Assembly: GCA_022225965.2 (NCBI GenBank)
Contig: JAKJXP020000102.1
Span: 1-64,000 of the forward strand
Source of the DNA: Diatrype stigma
Lineage: Eukaryota; Ascomycota; Sordariomycetes; Xylariales; Diatrypaceae
Length of the DNA stretch: 64,000 nt
Direction of reading: 5' to 3'
Shown here: positions 49,401-60,354 of the stretch, piece by piece
Layout: the number at the start of each line of letters is the position of its first letter
Position numbering within the stretch: the stretch's first letter is position 1
Program-made: the position numbers and the translations under genes
The notes under the pieces: model-generated
Databases searched by the model: none
What the model was told of the DNA's origin: nothing
The model's input: only the letters and a program-made list of their open reading frames with translations

Positions 49401-49760
49401 ACGGAAGCTTTATTTATTTATATAAAATATAGCAAATTTAATATTATGCCTTAAAAATAAATAATCGGAAACGCCGAATTAATTCGACCGTATTAAACCG
49501 GATTTCGAAATATTAAATAATTCTTGCAATTCCTATTTATAAATAATACGAATAGGCTTTTAATATGTACTTTCGAAAAATCCTCGATCGGCATCGCGGT
49601 TGCCGAAATACGCGTTATATATTTAATAATCGTTAAAAAAGACCAATTAAAGAAAACCATTATTTACCTTAATTAAAATAAACGATTCCGTTAATTAATA
49701 AAAACAATTTAATTAAGAAATCAATTAATTAAAAAATTAATTAAATTGCTACTATCGCTA
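46427..49760. mobile_element. RIP-mutated hAT-like DNA transposon (element 2)
   Basis: An AT-rich block with CpA/TpG depletion and retained CpG. The ends are imperfect inverted repeats, CAGCGATGGCAGCAATT left (46427-46443) against TAGCGATAGTAGCAATT on the complement of the right end (49744-49760); all three differences are C/T or G/A. The flanks CTCGGCAG (46419-46426) and TTCGGCAA (49761-49768) match at 6 of 8, again differing only by C/T and G/A, consistent with an 8-bp hAT target duplication. The CAGNGATGGCA-type terminus also fits hAT. Open pieces such as 47821-48144 (-) and 48971-49279 (+) are not recognisable as transposase. Orientation is therefore unknown. Confidence 0.7.
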
Positions 49761-50009
49761 TTCGGCAATCCGGTTACCTCCCCCTAAAGTGGTACCAATT
49801 ACTATAGCTTCGAGGTGCGACAATTATACGGGATCGACGATTCGACGTCGCGTTATCAACCACCCTTGTCGTTCCCTTTTCTGCTTATCAAACTGTGCCA
49901 TCGTTATTGACCTTTTCTCTTATCTTCAAAGTTCCATATACATATTTACTCCCTATTCTGTGAAGGACTCTTAGTAGATAGTCAAGACAACAAGGCAGTG
50001 TCCAGTGCC

Positions 50010-51951
50010 ATGGCGGGTGATGCAGATGAGCACCGTAGCCGCCCTGGCAGCGCTGCCGCTGCCAACACGGCCGAGAGCGCGCCGCTGTTAGGAGGCGAAG
50101 CGCGGCCCCCACGCCCAGACCACCGTCCGTCATCGGCTTCGCACCGGGCGTCCCATTCGGTGGCGTCCCTGCCCAAGGGCGTCCACGTGCCGAAGGTGCA
50201 CAAGGGCAGCACCATCGTCAACTTCCTCAGCGTCATCATCCTGGTGTCCACGTCGGCGGGGGGCTTCATCGACACCCCGATGGTGCGCCTCCTCGAGGAC
50301 ACCTTTTGCCGGGACTACTACTACGCCGACCCGGCCTTCCCCCGCCCCGGCGGGCCGATCGACGAGAAGCTGTGTAAGGTCGACAGCATCCAGACCCAGG
50401 TGCAGGACGTCCTGTCCATCATGGTCATGCTCATGTCCATCGTCGGGCTCTTCTCCGCGCTTCCGTGGGGCCTTGCGGCCGACCGGTCAGTTTCTATTTA
50501 CTTAGCTTAACCCCCTGCCTAACCTGCCTCGGCGAATCATTACCTAGGTACTTGGGTAGGTAAGCAGGTAGCTGACAGAGTTCCAGATTCGGCCGCCGAC
50601 CTATCGTTTTCATCGACCTTGTGGGAATCGTGATCGGAACCCTGATCCAGATGGCCGTCCTGCGTTTTCACGACGTGTTTCCGGTCCGCCTCATCTGGCT
50701 GTCCGCGGCGGGCGTTGCTGTCGGTGGCGGCACCCCCGTGCTCTTGGCCATTACCTTCAGTATTGTTACGGATGCAACAGCTGAGAAAGACAGGTTCGTC
50801 CGTTTCGCGCTTTATTTCTCGTTCTTAACTGCCGGGTCGCGCTGACTATAATGACTTGAATCAGGGCTATTGCGTTTATGCGCATCCACGTCGCTAGCAT
50901 GTGTGGGAACCTTATCTCGCCAGCCCTCTGCTCCCTGATGATGCAACGCACGGGTCCATGGCCTTGCATTTGGGTTGGAAATTCGCTTTTGATCCTGGCC
51001 GCCGTATTGTTCCTTTTCTTACCGGAGACTTTGCATCATAAACAAGGCCAGGAAGCCGTAGAGGAAGAGCTGGAATCGCTAAGCCTCATGGCCCGGATCA
51101 GACATTCCTTCAGTCGATTCAAGGAATCTCTTTCCCTACTCCAATCCGTGCCGTTGTTGCTTCTCATGCTAGCCACGTTGGTTGCGATGCCTATCCCTTA
51201 TGCGACGCTATTTTTCATGGTCCAGTACTTGTCGAAGCGCTACGGGATCAAGCTTTCGCAAACCGGCTATGTCCAGTCGGTGTACGGGACCTTGCAGCTC
51301 ATCCAGGCCTTCGTCATCCTGCCTTGGGTCTCTAAAGTCCTTCTGAGCAGCGCGACGTCTGGCAAGACCTCTCCTGGTGGCGAGCACCATCGTGAGCACC
51401 ATCTTGAACACCGTCGTGACTTGACGTTGTTACGATCGTCCGGCGTGTTCCTCGTCGTCGGGTTTCTCATTCTCGGTCTAGCGTCCACGCTACCGGGGTT
51501 CGTCTTCGGGCTCATAGTCCTGGCGCTCGGCTCGGCGTACAACAGCATCACTCGAAGCATCATGAGTCTCTATGTTGATCCAGAACACACCTCAAGACTC
51601 TTTACTCTAGTCGGAAGTAAGTTGACACCATTGCGTCGTCCTTGTTTCAATTCTATCCCTTGTTTCACATACGGAGATCTGCATAAAAAAGCACATGCCC
51701 TAGTAAGGTCACGGAGCTAACGTCATCGCTATATAGTGGTTGAGGTCTTTGGAAACGCCTACGGTCCGCCGCTCATAGCTCGTCTCTTCGACCTGGGGTT
51801 GGGGCTTGGCGGACGCTGGATAGGTCTCCCCTATATTGGCGTATCGCTCTTGGTCGTGCTTTCGGTTACCCTTCTGCTATTCGTGAGGCTTCCGGGTCCG
51901 GCAAAACAGCCTGAGCCCGCAGCGGAATGGGTAGATGAATCGAGGGAATGA
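50010..51951 (+). CDS. Major facilitator superfamily transporter
   Basis: Four exons (50010-50485, 50587-50793, 50865-51616, 51737-51951) give 549 aa. The start is the ATG at 50010; an upstream GTG in frame is not used. A cytoplasmic Ser/Ala/His-rich N-terminus of about 70 residues precedes the first membrane segment (IVNFLSVIILVSTSAGGF). After an external loop with two Cys comes the MFS signature between TM2 and TM3, GLAADRFGRRP, created by splicing intron 1. About 12 membrane segments follow, with a cytoplasmic linker near residue 280 and a His-rich loop (GEHHREHHLEHRRD) near residue 410. The DTFCRDYY element after TM1 is found in fungal MFS proteins distantly related to the SLC46 (proton-coupled folate) carriers, but the substrate cannot be predicted. 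The gene begins only 249 bp from hAT element 2. No break seen. Confidence 0.85.
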
Positions 51952-54195
51952 TTAATATTGAGATTCGAGAGTATCTGAAGAGTACATATAGATCAGTCAG
52001 CTACCCAGAAATATACCACTTCGCAGATGGGGGTATCATTAGATCAAACTTGTAGAATAAATCGGTGCTGACAGGCACCATCCCGTCTTATATCGACTAG
52101 CTTATCAGATCAAACCTTTCTGTCAAAGGCAGATGTGGGTTGTTACTTGATGACAATTGCTTCAGACAAACAAGAACCCTGTCGGAGGTTCTGCTTTGTC
52201 GGTTTTAGTTATAGACCATAGGCACTACAAAATGGACTTCATCCTCTTCATCACTGAGGCTGTGTCATAATATGGCACGGCATGGCACGTTTTGCTTCGT
52301 CAGCATGCATCTTGCCTGAAAGGACAAAAGTAGTTAGTGACGGCAGAATGACCAAATAATTGAAAGAGTGGAAATATACGAATGTGACCAAGATGGCATC
52401 GTGAGCACCGTTTTGGCGGGAGTAGAATGGTGGCAGTATCTGACGAGGGATAGCCGAGGTAGGAGTCAAGCTGTTAAGATTGTAAGGTGACCGCAAGCGG
52501 AGGGAAGGAGAGAAAGCAAGGCTAGATAAAGAGTTGAATATAATGAAGCTCGAGATTCAAACCTTACGATAGAATGAACGGAGGAAGCAAAGTTACAAGT
52601 ATTGGAAAAAAAGAAATAAGCAAAAAAATACTGGAGGCCCGCCACGTTCCCGGAAGTTCTGTGAGTGCAAGTCTTCCCCTCCATGACACAATGGTGATGG
52701 GTGATAATAGATAGCAAGTAGATGGCAAAGTAGATTTCTTTTTATATGGCAATAGATATAGCCCGCGTCCGGGTCGAACCATGATGACATAGGAGAAGGA
52801 AACCTACCTTGTAACCACTTGGCTACTGTCCCGAAGGACAAATACACCAGCTTTTAATTTCGATTAAGTAGTCTGTCCCCTCCTCGGGGTGGTTGCTGGG
52901 GAGGTGGGTAGAGCAGGTAGCAGGTACCTGTGTGTCATCTGGTGGTTGTGCGGTTGTCCCGGACACTGACGCGTTCTGCGTACGCGGGTGGACGCGTTGA
53001 CGCGTTGGCCTGAGACGGATAGGAAGTCACTCTGACAACTTCAGATATCGAGGTATGGACTAATAGCGTCTGTACTTCAGCCATAGTCACTGTAGTATGC
53101 CATTTCACCACCCGTACGAGCAATCAGTGTCGGCAGATCTCGACATGTTGCGTGGTTGCCATCCATAGTTACTAGCCACCTCACACACCCAGACCACGCA
53201 GATACTAAAGTAGCTCTCTCACTCGCACCTAGATATGCACTATCTATTACGCACCTTCATACCCTTCCCCTTCTCTATCTTCTAGTTGTCGATCTGTGTC
53301 AATACCTTGATGACTTAATCCAACCCCTATTTGGATCCCTATTTAGACAAACCCCTTAGCGAGACTTTCGTAGATAAAGGGCATTCGTTTCCGTAACAGC
53401 TACGATCCCCCAAAAGCCATCATTCTCAGATAACCATCGACCTCAAGGTATACTGGAGGGTCAAGTATAACAGCCTATTACACTATGATGTACCCTCTCG
53501 TCTTGATAATCAAGTCGTGGTGCCGATCCACTGTGGACAAAGCTCTATATGCTACTCATTCTATCTATCGGGGGAGGTACTTGGCTATCAGGGCGAGTTC
53601 CGTTGATCCTCTCCGCGGTGACTATGAGGTAGCGCAAATACATGCGGCAGGGTCTTGAAGGTCTCGAAGTCGTTGAACCTGGCTGTCGGTGGTGATGGCG
53701 ATGCCGAAACCAAGGTCACAGCACAGTCACGGTCACAGTCACTATCTAAGGACCTCTTGGCGAACGTGGATACGTAAGTAGTGAGGGATATCCTCGCTCG
53801 TCACCGTGGTCGCTTCCGGGGAGGTGAGGGTGTTCAATTTTCAAGCTCCGCCAGGTAACAGCGAACGACGGCCGTGTGGCATCGCGAGAAGTTGTTCCGG
53901 GATTTTCGAACTCCTGGTCAGCCTGGACCGAAAGCCCAACTCGAGACCTCAAGCATTTTAGAAATAGACTCTCAAGGATGGCCTTTCTAGGAGAGCGTAC
54001 AAGAACTAAGGCGACTGACCGCTGCCTTGTATGCTCTGCAAGGTTCCGCAATCAGAATGTAGGTATATTTATATCTTCTTGCGTTGTATCATTAAAGCAT
54101 ACCCCCGGGGGTTCGCAATGGAAAGTACAACCATTAACCCGGATATACCATCAGGTCTAGATGTCTAGATGCTTCAAAACCCTCTAGTCTCCTTT
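51952..54195. other. Intergenic region
   Basis: No protein gene recognised. It holds a tRNA-like relic at 52759-52832 (-). The rest has ordinary composition with short frames lacking domains. Confidence 0.45.
52759..52832 (-). other. tRNA-like relic with A and B boxes
   Basis: On the minus strand TAGCCAAGTGG (52815-52825) matches the polymerase III A box and GGTTCGACCC (52771-52780) matches the B box, with about 45 nt between their starts as in a tRNA. A TAGG/CCTA anticodon-like stem lies between them. The acceptor (GGGACAG against GCGGGCT) and T-stem do not pair, so this is not a functional tRNA; a tRNA pseudogene or the head of a tRNA-derived SINE are possible. Confidence 0.35.
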
Positions 54196-55102
54196 TCATT
54201 GAAACACCCCATCAATACTCCCTTCTCCATCGAACGCCTCGGACGATATCCCCAAGCCCGAGTCCGCATCCGCGTCCGCGTCCGCGTCCGCATCGCTGAG
54301 CGCAAGCTGAAACTCGTCCACGAGATCCCGGACCCGCCTCCGGCCCGCTTTGAGCCCTAGCCAGAACGTGCGACAGGGTCCGGATAGCTTCGTGTCGTCG
54401 AGCAGCCCATCTTGATCTACGTGCTCCTGGACATAGGTCATCATGCTCCTATAAAAGCTCCCGTACTCGTACCGGTGCGCGCTGGCGAGACGGATATAGG
54501 CTTCCAACATGACGTGTGATAGGGGCACCCGGACCGGAGGCCCCTTCCTGGAAAAGGCACCCTGGCCTCTCACACGCCCGAGAGACCGAAGCGGGCGAGC
54601 CAGAAGGGATCTGTTAGATGCTAGCGTGTAGTGCGCGTCCGGCATGCCATGGAGCTCGGCCTCGAAATCGAGGTCGGTGGGGGGCGGCGCAAACCCCAAT
54701 GTACCAGAATGTGCCCGTATGGAGACGTACACATTCGTGAGTCCAATGTGCATGTGGAAAGCCGGAGGGGGCGATGGCGTATGGTTCCCGGTAACGATGC
54801 AGGTCCACGGACCAGGGCATGGTCGCAGGTTGGATTTCTCCAGAGCCGCAACAGCGACCGAGATCATCTCGTCCGGAACGACGAATTCGAGTCCCTAGAT
54901 TTGATTCAATAATTTTTCATTGTAAATATGGGTTATGAGGGACAGGAGCACTACAAACTCCGATGATGCAGGGGACTCCATAGACAGCCAGGAGACTGTC
55001 CCCCCATAGGACAGATGGGACATGGGCATCTACTAAAAGTTGGGAGATGGCCTTAACAAGTTCTTCGCTAGGCTTGTCGATAGGCAACTTGGACATACTC
55101 AT
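54196..55102 (-). CDS. Hypothetical protein, nucleotidyltransferase-like
   Basis: Two exons (55102-54959, 54894-54196) give 280 aa; the intron (GTTTGT donor, TAG acceptor, 64 nt) joins YGVPCIIG to GLEFVVPDEM in phase 0. The pattern LLWGDSLLAVYGVP followed by a short strand and EFVVPDEMISVA resembles the small nucleotidyltransferase-fold proteins common in fungal genomes, where a G-[DG]-S/A helix start precedes an acidic strand motif. The second acidic residue of that motif is Glu here, and activity is unproven. The C-terminus ends with an Asp-Ala dipeptide run encoded by a GCGTCC microsatellite (54270-54296), then an acidic Gly/Ser tail. A neighbouring alternative start Met lies two codons downstream. 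Confidence 0.55.
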
Positions 55103-57241
55103 GGCGTACTAAGACGGAGGTGATTGATAGGATGTTCCGTGGCTATTCAGAAGTAAGAAGAGGTGACAAGTATTCCCAGCCCATAGTCGAAAAGTGGTTG
55201 AAAGCTTATCCTCTCCGACTTAATATACCGCGTATATATACCTGCCTAGAATCAGTGGGACTTTACAGCAACCAATACATGGATCCATTCAATTGATAGC
55301 TACGCAGTATGAGAGCTCTTCACCATGGCGATCAAGGCCGGCTACGACCCTTTAGCTGGGACGCGTATTACTCGAATGGGACAATGAGGCCCGATCGATA
55401 TGCAGAGAGTCTCCACAATGCCCGTTCAGCCACGGGACGACCCCCGCGGCACGTCGTGTCGTGCTGCTCCGCTGTCCACCCGCTGATGTGGTAGAAGTCG
55501 TTCGACGCCAATAGCTGACGGTCTCGGTTGCGTCGGCAGGTATCCGGGAGAACAGCGTGCAGCCGAAAATGGTAATGATGATGCCGTCTTCTACTTCATC
55601 TTCTCATCCCTCACCCATTTCTTTCAAGTAAGTAAGAGTACCTCTCGATGTTAATATTTATATCGTAGCGCGCCGTCCCAGCTCCCGCGCCAGGGCTCGT
55701 GGTCGGGAGCCCAAGGCCAGGGGGGCGGACGAATGACGCGGAACCGGGCCAGTTGGCGCCGGAGCAAGCCGACGTAAGGTAGTCTTTGCGGTGGGCCGGC
55801 GCCGTCGCGTAGCCTAGTAGCGCGAGGTACGGGGCCGTGCTACTAATGCTATCATTGCCATTACTAGTAGGTACCACTACTAAGAAGTAGTATCTCGAAG
55901 AGGTTGTAGCGAGGGCTTCAGACTTCCCAGGTGGAGGTCCGAGATGATCTGTACTGCGCCCATCGTATGAAGGTCCAGAAGGGGTCGGTGGAGGGAGCAG
56001 GCGGTAATTCGTAGATGAGTTTCGAGATCAGATGCTACGAAGTAGGTACGGCAACTCCTTACGCAGCTGTGCCGAGGATAACAAAAAAGGAAACTGCAAT
56101 ATTCAGTACCAGCTAGGCATAGTTAATCAGTGAGTCCTTGATACGAGCCAGGTCAGCTATAGAAATATACGCGAGTGCGCATCCATGTTATTATCGTATT
56201 ATTACCGCACTTCAACATCAACATAGGTAGGTTTACTAGTACTGCAGATGGTGCAATTTGATGGTTTTATTTACTAGGGGGTGGCACGATCGACCAACCG
56301 ACCGATTCCAATGCGCCGGGTATTCTAGGGGGTATTCGTAGAAACTGTGGCGGCGGTGGTGATGCCGCCTCTCCATTCGTATATTTGCTCGAAAAAACCA
56401 TTTCAAAATTGCGCCAGATTTCCTCTCCAACCCTTACTTAACAAGCACACCCGATCACTTTCCCCTACCAGCCCCCTGTTCATCGCGCACTTTGGGACTC
56501 CAGGTGCCTTGGATGCGGGTTGGTTCTAAGGAACACCAGCTTCGTCTAGCCCACAAGGGATGATTCAGCGTGATGCGCTCAAAAGAAGTTATGGCGATGG
56601 ATGTGCCTGAAAAGTAATGGCAAGTTAATCGTGGAATCCGCCCGTATTGATTTGCAGAGCCGCGGTACATGCTGTTGTGCCCCCCTGCGTTCCTCCCCAT
56701 CAGGCCTGACTCGCAGACTCAAACCGCTTAGGATCGCTTCCTGACTGTGTACCGCTCGGAAAAGATGCTGGAACAAAACATTCAACAAAAGAAAAGGGGG
56801 TAATGATTCTTGTATCGCCCAGGTACCGCTCGGTGTGCTGACGTCCACATGCCTGGAACGCTTCGGATTGCATCCCATAGGCCGCTATGAAGTGTTGACC
56901 CGAAATATAATCGTCCATGTGCCAGACCGTAATCATCCCGAAAGCGCCTGATATCGAAGGCCCCCAAGATCGCATCAAACATCTGCACCTGTTCCCGATA
57001 GGATGAGTGGAGTGAATAATCTGTGTTGATGAAATGTACACGTAGAATCTCTGCAGGGACTAGACTGGACTGTAGGGGAGACAAAGGTGAGGTAAGACCG
57101 ACAGGTTCAAATGCTATATATGGAATTAGAGTACATCGGCACACGGCGTCGACGGATTACCATCACTGAACGCCTCTCGCTATGATAACATGTAGCTGCG
57201 ATGCGGATGTGGGTATGAAGAAACTAAAGTATAAATGAAAT
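55103..57241. other. Intergenic region
   Basis: No recognised gene. Overlapping open frames at 56579-57144 on the minus strand occupy two registers and have no domain, so they may be part of a 3' region or chance. Confidence 0.4.
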
Positions 57242-58861
57242 TCAAAGAGTGACATCGAGGACCAGGCTAACATCTTGAACGTTAGATCCAGCCAGGTCTT
57301 CGAGAACGGGTATCAAGTCTAATAGCTCGTTGTCATGTGCATCGGAAAACCAGCTGCTAATTGGCACAGCATGCTGAGGGTGGAAAATGTAGGAAGTTGG
57401 GGAGTTGTCGATGATGATGGTGTCCTTGAGGTCCCGTCCGACCTGGGAGAGGTCTTTCACGTAGTTGCCTTGGTGATTGTAGCAACTCTCACGAAAGAGT
57501 CGATGGTGAACCACCTTGTGGATGTCCAGCTGGTCCAATAATGGGTCTCCGTACTATAGGGGCTTGGTTAGTCTCGGGTAGAATCAGGAGAACCAAGCAT
57601 ATTACTTACCTTGGACACGGACGCGGTGAAGACGACCACCTCGTATAGCTCGCCGACTCTCTTCATGAACTGATCCACACCAGGACGCTTTATGACATAG
57701 ACGTTGTGGTAGTTACCCTCAATTTCGACAGGTATCGTAAAATCGGCTTGGTGCAGGATCTGGTACGGTCAGTATGCTACCTTACTTCGCTAGGTCTTCG
57801 TCCAGACGTACCTTGAAGGAGCTGTGCACTAAAGTCTCATCAAGATCTAAAACCAGACACTTCCTACCCTTGAGGGCGGGTTCAATGGGAGGTAGGAGGA
57901 ACTTTTGCGGCTCGCTATCATCAGAAACTACCGACATTTCTGGTTGAGAAATCGGCGCCGCACCAGCAAGCGGTATTGGTCCAGGTGGTGGTGGAGGCAT
58001 CGGCTTAGACAACTGCTCGTCAGCCGGGTTAGTCGGCTCCTGCGCTGGTTGACTGGCAGCGGTAGTATCAGCATCTGGCATGGAGACGTCGCCGTCAACA
58101 TCTTGTGGGGTCGTTTCCGTAGCTTGTTCGCGTTCCCGCTTCTCCGCCGCCGGAGGGTTCACAGTGATACTCGGCCCTGATGTACTGGCATTGGTTGTTG
58201 GTCTGGTCTCCGTGGCGTTGTCACCTGCGGTGGGCTGATCGTGGGTAGATGTCGTAGGCTGCGAGGATTTGATGTCTTGAGCGGGACCGCTTGCAGGCGT
58301 AGCCTGTGCCTGAGACTGCGTCTCTTTTTCCTTCTCTTGAAGCTGAGTTTTGCTAGCAGAGGTTTGCTCTGAAGGCGTTATCGTTCTCCGGCTAGAGGTC
58401 AGCGGTCTCTGGGGGATTTTGTCGAGCTTGTGCGAGGGCAGTGGGTCTTCGCCGCCTTCCAGAGCATTTGCATTATCAGGAACTCCACAGCATCCGAGCA
58501 GCGCAAGTAAACCGCCCTTCTTCCTTCTCTGGGGGGCGCCGGCAGGGGAGTTGGGCTGCGAAGAGCCAGGCGTTCCTGTAGGCACAGTACCGGCACCAGA
58601 TCGGTTGCTCGAAGCGCTTCCATTTCGACGTCTTCCCAGCCTACTACTCTTGGATTCCTTCGAGTGTCCGCCGATGCTATCCCGCGGCTCGTTCGCAGTT
58701 GCTCCGCTTAATCCCGTCGCGGCGGATGATGACTGAACTTGAGATGATCCTTTCGACGGCACACCTAGAAGACCGCGACCTTTTCGTGAACTCCCGACAT
58801 CGTCTCCACCCTTAGAACCGTCATGCTCCAGTTGATCTTTCTCATCATGACCCTTCGACAT
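57242..58861 (-). CDS. PSR1: Psr1/NIF-type HAD phosphatase
   Basis: Three exons (58861-57812, 57759-57610, 57553-57242) give 503 aa. The C-terminal 170 residues are an FCP1/SCP (NLI-interacting factor) phosphatase: [14 protein letters not shown] carries the D-x-D-x-T motif (Asp339 nucleophile, Asp341), later [36 protein letters not shown] and [10 protein letters not shown] with the conserved Asp pair region. The N-terminal 330 residues are Ser/Thr/Gln/Pro-rich and disordered, with a basic patch and a cysteine pair in [10 protein letters not shown] near residue 120; in yeast Psr1/Psr2 an N-terminal cysteine motif is palmitoylated for plasma-membrane attachment, though there it sits at the very N-terminus. 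Yeast Psr1 acts with Whi2 in stress response and sodium tolerance; the same role here is inference. Confidence 0.88.
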
Positions 58862-60294
58862 CCTCGCGATTGTGGTGATGTGATTGGCTGTGAGAGCTAG
58901 TTATACTGTGCACTACCGATGCAAATTAGCAACCATTACAAGTCGAAGTAAAGCTTCTTTAGTGATGGACGTAGACGTGTAAATTGAGTATGCTGCACAA
59001 AATGTCGGGTGGGTTTGCAGACGCTCTGATACCAAGCGTGGCCGTGGTTTGCAGTCGTGGTGCAGGCAATTGCCCGTAAGTTATGCATCCACAATGGGGG
59101 TCTTCAGGTGATGTAAGGATTTGACACCTGCTATCAAGGCCGGGATGGTGTCGGAATGAATGGTCCTCTGTCGTCGTCTCTGGTATACTTGGTCGCGAAT
59201 AATGAACGTGTGGTCACTCACCTGTGTATGCTATGCCAGTCACGATCAGCCTCAAGTGGCTGCCCGATCCCCAATACAAGGATTGACGGCCGTCCAAGGC
59301 CGTACTTGTATGGTCGCCGTTTTCCAGTCAGACGGAAACAAGTAGCGGATGGCACTCGACGGGATCAATTGAATCGAAAGCGTCGAGAGCGTTAAGGGCG
59401 TCCGAGGGACGGTGCGATGCGATGCGATGGGGACTTGGGCGATGATGCGCTGAAATTAGGAGTATGTAATTAGGATAGCCTGGGATAGGAGAGCTTTTGG
59501 CGAGCGCGTCTTGGACTAAACGGGGCGAGATAGGAGGATCAGGTCGAGACGTGGTACCTGAAGCTGGAGATCCAAAAGGCGCCAAAAGGGCAAAAGGGTG
59601 GGGAACTGAATTTGGGAGAAATTGGAGCTAAAACTAGACTTCGCCCAATGAGTCCGGGAATGGAGAACCGGGAAAACGAAAGGAGCGAACGAAAGGGACG
59701 GGATAGGACAGGACGGGACGGGATCATTAACAACTTGAAGCTCATCAACCAAATCTCTTCTTCCACTGCGAGACCTCGACGGGGCTCTTTGTCTGCGTCA
59801 GGAGGAAGAGATAAACTAAATCAATAAGATACGGTAATGCAACAAGAAGAACGACAACGACGAAGAAACCGGGAAGAAGAGGATATCTCGAAAGCTGGAT
59901 CAGGGGAATCCGCCGGGAGACCAAAATAATAATTCCTTGTGATTCAAAAAAACCGGTCACAATTCGCAGGCGCAACGCAGGCAGGCTGGCTCGCCGCTCA
60001 AGTGTAAGAAAGGACTTGACGGCCGGGGGGATTGTCGAGTGAAAGGAAGAATGATGATGAGGTGAGAAGGACTCAAGAGGAAGATCAATTACAGGAAAGT
60101 AAGTACTGGCTGGGTGGTAGGTAGTATGTACATACGTGCGAATACCTACCTAAGCAAGTGAAGGCTAGCTAGCCTGGAGTGTTAGAGCGCCAGAGCGCCA
60201 GAATCTGTGCCAGTCCTGATGCTTGGCAACTGCTAGGTACATACATACACGCAGGGAGATACACCACCTCCCTAAGTACTTCTGTACATACACA

Positions 60295-60354
60295 CCTACA
60301 TACATACCTACATACATACCTACATACATACCTACATACATACCTACATACATA
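60295..60354. repeat. CCTACATACATA tandem array
   Basis: Five copies of a 12-nt unit CCTACATACATA, continuing into imperfect ACATACACAC. Confidence 0.9.

Noticed and set aside
56579..57144. Overlapping minus-strand frames of 99-120 codons
   Set aside because: Two registers overlap the same DNA, no recognised family, no consistent splicing that joins them.
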